Below are positions 6,574-9,990 of a stretch of 9,990 bases of DNA, piece by piece (the stretch's first letter is position 1; each line of letters opens with the position of its first letter). The stretch comes from 4572-123 sp964418755. GTDB taxonomy: Bacteria; Desulfobacterota; Desulfobacteria; Desulfobacterales; 4572-123. The notes below the pieces were generated by a model, which saw only the letters and a program-made list of their open reading frames with translations, was not told the origin of the DNA and made no database searches. Both the position numbers and the translations under genes were made by a program. The stretch lies in assembly GCA_964418755.1 (NCBI GenBank), contig CAYQNS010000144.1:1-9990 (forward strand), written 5' to 3'.

Positions 6574-6913
6574 TTTTTACCTCTTCAGCAGTTGATGATT
6601 GTTAGTAAAGCCAATTTCGGAAATGGTAGCTTTGCCAATGGCAGAACGACCGTTTGAATACATAATAAGAAATATTTTGAAAGTCAAGCCGGTGGGTAAA
6701 TAGAGTCAAAAAGCTGGAATACCGAAAGAATGGGCATTTAAACAGGAATTTATCGATATCAATCAACAAAAGGATCATCGAAGTTATAGAATCGATGATG
6801 GCTTTAGATACCATCTCTCCAATACATCAAGAATCCATTATTCAGGTGTAAAATTTCTGGTAAGATCAAATGTCTTTGTCCACAACTAAAAAATGAGAGT
6901 TTTTGATGGAGCT
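6574..6913. other. AT-rich intergenic region, possible upstream control region and gene debris
   Basis: About 340 bases, visibly richer in A and T than the flanking genes. The left part should hold the promoter of the minus-strand flavoprotein gene. One candidate has TTGACT (6687-6682) and TATGTA (6664-6659) 17 bases apart; a second TTGACT lies at 6709-6704. GCCAAT occurs twice (6610 and 6634), once inside the small palindrome TGCCAATGGCA. On the plus strand a frame from 6704 to 6889 stays open for 61 codons and reads like protein (GFRYHLSN, HYSGVKFLVRSN) but has no start codon, so it may be the remnant of a lost gene. I cannot identify it. No terminator is evident for the regulator gene that ends at 6914. 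Confidence 0.4.
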
Positions 6914-7573
6914 TTAAAACTTATTGACGGCATGGGCCGCCCGGATTTTCTGCAGGTAATTATAAATGGTATATTTTGAAACTCCGACCATCATGGCCGC
7001 CTGATCGACGGAGCCCTTGATCTGGAAGGCACCCTTACTTTCCAGTACCTCTACAAGTCGTATTTTTTCAGCAGTCGACATGGTCGCCGGCTGTTTACCT
7101 ACGATGGAGACAGCCTGTTCAAACAGTGCTTCGATGGTTTCTCCGATTGTGGTAGCAAATGTTTCCCGGTTGTCATTGCCGTTAAGATCAATCGTTTTTA
7201 CGATCTCCTCGATTGCCTGGCTTGCATTAAGCAGTTCGGTTGTGTCGATGTTGATGCAAAAAGCGCCGATGACATTTCCCGCACCGTTACGAATGAAAAT
7301 CGTCGATGATTTAATTGACCGGCCATCTTTAGTGGTGGTTTTGTAGTTATACCGATCCTTGATTTTTGCGCCTTCCGTGTGCAATGCCTTTACGACAAGA
7401 TCGGTAATGGGTGCCCCGACTTTTCTTCCGGTAACATCGCCGGCCAGATACACTAAGGCTTTGTTGAGATCGGCAAAATCATGCACCGCCACCTCACAAT
7501 TGCGACCGATGGTTTGCGTTACCGCATCGGCCATCTGCCGGAGAATTTTGAAAATGGTTTTATTTTCGTTCAT
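6914..7573 (-). CDS. YheO/DauR-type transcriptional regulator (PAS-like sensor plus HTH)
   Basis: A 219-residue two-domain regulator. Residues 5-118 form the YheO-like PAS domain: FKILRQMADAVTQTIGRNCEVAVHD at the start in two helices and a strand, then KTTTKDGRSIKSSTIFIRN and VIGAFCINID as the central strands. Residues 155-214 form the matching helix-turn-helix domain (SVDQAAMMVGVSKYTIYNYL as the DNA-reading part). The best known relative, DauR, represses D-arginine catabolism in Pseudomonas; other relatives sit beside amino-acid and racemase genes. A longer frame from a GTG at 7597 exists, but the ATG at 7573 has TAAAGG seven bases upstream and gives the usual family N-terminus. It is the last gene of the racemase/aminotransferase unit, 56 bases after the racemase, so it probably controls that unit and senses its substrate. 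The ligand cannot be read from sequence. Confidence 0.9.
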   Translation of the reverse strand: MNENKTIFKILRQMADAVTQTIGRNCEVAVHDFADLNKALVYLAGDVTGRKVGAPITDLVVKALHTEGAKIKDRYNYKTTTKDGRSIKSSTIFIRNGAGNVIGAFCINIDTTELLNASQAIEEIVKTIDLNGNDNRETFATTIGETIEALFEQAVSIVGKQPATMSTAEKIRLVEVLESKGAFQIKGSVDQAAMMVGVSKYTIYNYLQKIRAAHAVNKF

Positions 7574-7629
7574 TTTATAGCCTTTAAAATTTTTCACAAA
7601 GGTCCGGTTGCCGTAAATCTGCCATTCCC

Positions 7630-8343
7630 TTATCTGCTTTTAGCGGCGGTGGCAACCACTGCTTCAGCCAGAATTTGGGAAGTATCGTAAAAACGAACAT
7701 CGCTTTTAAGGGCTGATGAGATAATCGATAGTTCCGTACAAGCCACAATTAAAATATCCGCCCCTGCCAAGGCCAACTCTCTGGCGGCAGCATTGGCAGC
7801 CTTGATTTCGCGGCTGCCGAAATGGCCGGTTTTAATCTGCCGGATCGCCGTCATCACCTTCTCCTGAACTGAATAGGAGGGCGTGATCAACTCCAGTCCC
7901 TTTTTTTTAAAGCGTTTTTTGTAAAGCTCGGTTATGAGTACTCCGGTTGAGGCCAAAAGCCCCGGCCGTCTGATTTTTGGATTTTCCGTGGTTATGGTAC
8001 TCACCGTCAAATCAATCATGTTCAGAATCGGCACATCTACGGCAGCCTGCACCGCATTATAGTAATAATGGGCCGTATTGCAGGGAATGACCAGAAAATC
8101 CGCCCCCCAGGCAACCAGATTCCGAGCCATCTCAATCATGCAGGGTGCCGGGCTTTCGCCGGTGCCCTCAATGATGGCCTTGATCCGGGAGGGAATTTTC
8201 GGGTTGTTGTCGACCAGCATGTGGATATGATCGATATCATCCTTTGCCGGTGTGGCCCGGATTATCCGGGACATCATATCCACGGTGGCCTCGGGTCCCA
8301 TGCCGCCAATAATGCCCACAATCTTCTCTTTTTTGTTATCCAA
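7630..8343 (-). CDS. Aspartate/glutamate racemase family protein
   Basis: A 237-residue, full-length member of the Asp/Glu/hydantoin racemase superfamily. The N-terminal GIIGGMGPEAT (10-20) is typical of the aspartate racemase branch. Both catalytic cysteines are present: Cys88 in IPCNTAH and Cys202 in ACTELS, in the symmetric two-domain arrangement used for cofactor-independent proton abstraction and return. The start is TTG (8343), with only a weak AAGAA ahead of it; a stop codon lies three codons further up, and the family needs these first residues, so no better start exists. It lies between the DegT-family gene (106-base gap holding a complex inverted repeat) and the YheO-type regulator (56-base gap) on the same strand. 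This suggests a D/L amino acid, or a close analogue, as an intermediate. The enzyme could act on aspartate, glutamate or another acidic or sulfonated amino acid. Confidence 0.9.
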   Translation of the reverse strand: MDNKKEKIVGIIGGMGPEATVDMMSRIIRATPAKDDIDHIHMLVDNNPKIPSRIKAIIEGTGESPAPCMIEMARNLVAWGADFLVIPCNTAHYYYNAVQAAVDVPILNMIDLTVSTITTENPKIRRPGLLASTGVLITELYKKRFKKKGLELITPSYSVQEKVMTAIRQIKTGHFGSREIKAANAAARELALAGADILIVACTELSIISSALKSDVRFYDTSQILAEAVVATAAKSR

Positions 8344-8382
8344 TTCTTGCTATTCTCTCGCATAAAAGCTTATAGGCACTGC

Positions 8383-8438
8383 TATCTGGCTCCTCGCTGT
8401 TTTGTGTGGGTAAAATTGACCAGATACAGCGAGGAACC
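8383..8438. repeat. Interleaved inverted repeats (pseudoknot-like) between aminotransferase and racemase genes
   Basis: TCCTCGCTGT (8391-8400) pairs exactly with ACAGCGAGGA (8426-8435); after one mismatch two more G-C pairs extend the stem (8388-8389 with 8437-8438). TATCTGG (8383-8389) also pairs exactly with CCAGATA (8420-8426). The order is A, B, A', B', so the two pairings cross: they form either an H-type pseudoknot or two competing hairpins. No T-tract follows on the minus strand, so it is not a standard terminator. It starts 12 bases past the aminotransferase stop and ends 39 bases before the racemase start. Confidence 0.5.
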
Positions 8439-8449
8439 CCAAAAGCACC

Positions 8450-9661
8450 TCAGGTCATGTCTTCGACAACCGATTTGATGATTAGGGCAATCGTTTTACA
8501 ATCCTTCATCGAAAATGTCAGCGGTATCCGGAAGTCACACATAAAATCAAGTATTTTGCGAGTCGCCGGCAATTCCGGCAGATTTTCAATATATTCCCAG
8601 CTGTCAAAAGAACTGGTAAAGCCGTTCGGCTCGGCCCAGCCGAACCACTTGATCTCGACCCCGCGCCGTCCGCATTCCGCCAGAAACGCCATCACCTGCT
8701 GACGCGTTATGCCGTCGATCGTAAACTGGATCGAACTACCCACATAGGCTTCCCGCGGGTCTCGTTTGGGCACTGCAATATGATCGATCTTGTTGAGTGC
8801 TTCTTCCAGCAAATCATAGCGTTCATTCCAGCGGCGGCATTGCGTCTCGATATCCCTGAGCTGGGGTCGCAGCATCGCGGCCCGCAGGTTGTCCATGCGC
8901 ATACTGAAATTGGGCGTTATTTTCTTGTACTTTTCAAAAACATCCGTCGTCGGCCGGGAGAGATGCCGTTCATAAAGCATATAGGAGCCGGAAAAAAGGA
9001 TGGCCTGGGCGATCACCGCCTCATCATTTGTCACCAGCAGACCGCCCTCGCCTGAATTCATGTGTTTGTACGTCTGGGTGCTATAGCACCCAATCTTTCC
9101 GAAGGTGCCGCTGGGTCGGTTGTCCCATCTGGCCCCCATGGTGTGGGCGCAGTCCTCGATTAAAACCAGGCCATGGCGGTCGCAGATCTCAACGACTCGG
9201 TCCATGTTGGTGATATGGCCCCGCATGTGGGAAAGCAGAAGATAACCGGCACCGCTTTTCCCGGCCTTTTGATCCAGATCATCCAGATCAATCGTATAAT
9301 CTTCCGTTATCTCCACCAGCACCGTTCGGCCGCCGGCGTTTTCGATCGCACCGGGCACCGGCGCCAGGGTATAGGCATTGCACAACACCTTGTCGCCGGG
9401 TTTTACCCCTGCACTTTTCAGGGCCAGATAAATCGAACTGCCGCATGAGGCGCAGGACAAACAGTATTTTGTCCCGACATAGGCGGCAAATTCTGTTTCC
9501 AGCAAGGCGGCCTCCGACTCTTCACCGGCAGTCGTATTGTAGCGATGCAGCCTGCCGCTGCGCATCAGTTCGACTGCACGCTGGATCCCCTCTTCCGGGA
9601 TGGCTTCCTGCCGGGTAAATTCTTTTGTAAATATAATTGGTTGGGAATTTTTCAAGCCCAT
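8450..9661 (-). CDS. DegT/DnrJ/EryC1/StrS-family PLP-dependent aminotransferase
   Basis: A complete fold-type I PLP protein of 403 residues, normal for the family. Lys199 in YSTQTYKHMNSGEGG is the expected Schiff-base lysine, with the SGEGG glycine-rich turn beside it. Asp170 in LIEDCAHTMGA is the residue that contacts the pyridine nitrogen. CASCGSSIYLAL (68-80) is the phosphate-binding region and carries three cysteines with the preceding one. The C-terminal domain (about 260-403) is typical in length. The start has GGGGG four bases upstream. Best-known relatives make amino sugars for surface glycans, but no sugar-nucleotide or glycosyltransferase gene is near; the neighbours are a HisD-like dehydrogenase (57-base gap), a racemase and a YheO-type regulator. 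An amino-acid or hydroxy/oxo-acid substrate is therefore as likely as a sugar. The family call is firm and the substrate open. Confidence 0.92.
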   Translation of the reverse strand: MGLKNSQPIIFTKEFTRQEAIPEEGIQRAVELMRSGRLHRYNTTAGEESEAALLETEFAAYVGTKYCLSCASCGSSIYLALKSAGVKPGDKVLCNAYTLAPVPGAIENAGGRTVLVEITEDYTIDLDDLDQKAGKSGAGYLLLSHMRGHITNMDRVVEICDRHGLVLIEDCAHTMGARWDNRPSGTFGKIGCYSTQTYKHMNSGEGGLLVTNDEAVIAQAILFSGSYMLYERHLSRPTTDVFEKYKKITPNFSMRMDNLRAAMLRPQLRDIETQCRRWNERYDLLEEALNKIDHIAVPKRDPREAYVGSSIQFTIDGITRQQVMAFLAECGRRGVEIKWFGWAEPNGFTSSFDSWEYIENLPELPATRKILDFMCDFRIPLTFSMKDCKTIALIIKSVVEDMT

Positions 9662-9665
9662 TTTA

Positions 9666-9700
9666 CCCCCATTTGGGGCAGGCTTTTACTGGCCTGCCCC
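9666..9700 (-). promoter_or_regulatory. Hairpin with a competing fold over the aminotransferase ribosome binding site
   Basis: GGGGCAGGC (9675-9683) and GCCTGCCCC (9692-9700) form a perfect nine-base-pair stem with an eight-base loop in the gap between the HisD-like and DegT-family genes. On the minus strand the last CCCC of that stem is followed by AAAT and the Shine-Dalgarno run GGGGG (9670-9666), so CCCC can pair instead with GGGG and hide the ribosome binding site. No T-tract follows, so full termination is unlikely; translational control, attenuation or mRNA processing is possible. Confidence 0.5.
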
Positions 9701-9718
9701 TTGATTTTCCTTATCACA

Positions 9719-9990
9719 TTAGCTGATTTTTGGGTTGTACACCTCAAAATCGAATTTTTCGTCGGGGAAATACTTCCGCAACCGCACATCCGCAGCGCGG
9801 GCATGGCCCTCCATGCCTTCTATACGCGAAATACGGGAAGACACCGCACCGATCTTGCGATTTGCCTCGGTGGTCAATTTCTGATAGGTGACTGTTTTGA
9901 TAAATTTTCCAACGCTCAGTCCGCCCGAATAGCGCGCGGCTTTCTTGGTCGGCAGAATGTGGTTGGTACCCGACGTTTTATCTCCATAAG
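9719..9990 (-). CDS. Histidinol dehydrogenase-family (HisD-like) NAD-dependent dehydrogenase, C-terminal part
   Basis: The gene runs off the right edge; only the last 90 or so residues are visible, read from a frame ending in TAA at 9721-9719. The segment YGDKTSGTNHILPT followed by ARYSGGLSVGKFIK is the family signature near the C-terminal third. EGMEGH near the end supplies a Glu and a His five residues apart, matching the substrate-binding Glu414 and zinc-binding His419 of E. coli HisD. The GDKTSGTNH wording and the HARAADVRLRKYFP tail look to me more like the HisD-like branch that includes sulfopropanediol dehydrogenase (HpsN) than true histidine-biosynthesis enzymes. No histidine gene lies nearby; DegT-type, racemase and regulator genes follow instead. 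A polyol, hydroxysulfonate or amino-alcohol is a reasonable substrate guess. The family call is strong and the branch is tentative. Confidence 0.85.
   Translation of the reverse strand, partial: YGDKTSGTNHILPTKKAARYSGGLSVGKFIKTVTYQKLTTEANRKIGAVSSRISRIEGMEGHARAADVRLRKYFPDEKFDFEVYNPKIS

Noticed and set aside
6602..6814. Minus-strand open frame of 70 residues, hydrophobic and aromatic-rich
   Set aside because: The Shine-Dalgarno-like GGAG is only two bases from its ATG, the composition reflects the AT-rich DNA, and it overlaps the likely promoter region of the flavoprotein gene.
7574..7597. GTG at 7597 as the start of the YheO-type regulator
   Set aside because: The GTG has no ribosome binding site, whereas the ATG at 7573 has TAAAGG seven bases upstream and matches the family N-terminus.
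8068..8478. Plus-strand open frame of 136 codons opposite the racemase and intergenic repeat
   Set aside because: Antisense shadow of the racemase, crossing the inverted-repeat region; no recognisable domain.
9675..9700. Nine-base-pair hairpin as an intrinsic terminator of the HisD-like gene
   Set aside because: No T-tract follows on the minus strand; the next bases are AAATGGGGG and the start of the aminotransferase gene, so a regulatory fold is more likely.

Overview
The window looks like a chromosomal stretch from an anaerobic, probably sulfate-reducing deltaproteobacterium of the Desulfobacteraceae/Desulfococcus type. The strongest pointer is an acyl-CoA dehydrogenase that closely resembles, as I recall that sequence, the non-decarboxylating glutaryl-CoA dehydrogenase of Desulfococcus multivorans. 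A CoA-disulfide-reductase-like flavoprotein with a rhodanese tail and a YheO-type PAS regulator also fit an anaerobe with a versatile carbon metabolism. This assignment is inference from gene content. No rRNA, tRNA, CRISPR array, phage gene or intact insertion sequence is visible.

Layout: (a) 1-372, plus strand: the 3' part of a lysine-rich protein ending in a small winged-helix-like domain. (b) 373-720: no convincing gene. (c) 721-1116, minus: a carboxymuconolactone-decarboxylase-family protein with a TTG start and a strong Shine-Dalgarno sequence. (d) 1205-1296: a small non-coding element with imperfect terminal inverted repeats. (e) 1318-4638, minus: an apparent operon, iclR-type regulator, then class III CoA-transferase, then glutaryl-CoA-dehydrogenase-like enzyme, with a promoter and perfect palindrome before the regulator. 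(f) 4743-4778: a strong intrinsic terminator for the next gene. (g) 4825-6573, minus: a single-gene unit for an FAD/NAD(P) disulfide reductase with a C-terminal rhodanese domain. (h) 6574-6913: an AT-rich gap. (i) 6914 to the right edge, minus: a likely operon read as HisD-like dehydrogenase (cut by the edge), DegT-family PLP enzyme, Asp/Glu-type racemase, PAS/HTH regulator.

How the genes work together: in the central operon the CoA-transferase would activate glutarate (or a similar dicarboxylate) and the dehydrogenase would oxidise glutaryl-CoA. The residue before its catalytic glutamate is valine, the residue tied to stopping at glutaconyl-CoA rather than decarboxylating to crotonyl-CoA. 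The IclR protein probably senses a pathway acid and represses the operon. The electron-transfer flavoprotein and the glutaconyl-CoA decarboxylase this pathway would need are not in the window.

The right-hand operon joins an NAD-dependent dehydrogenase, an aminotransferase-fold enzyme, a two-cysteine racemase and a YheO/DauR-type regulator. This suggests use or interconversion of an unidentified amino acid, hydroxy acid or sulfonate. Two intergenic RNA structures in it (9666-9700 and 8383-8438) suggest post-transcriptional tuning between its genes. This is the least explained part of the window.
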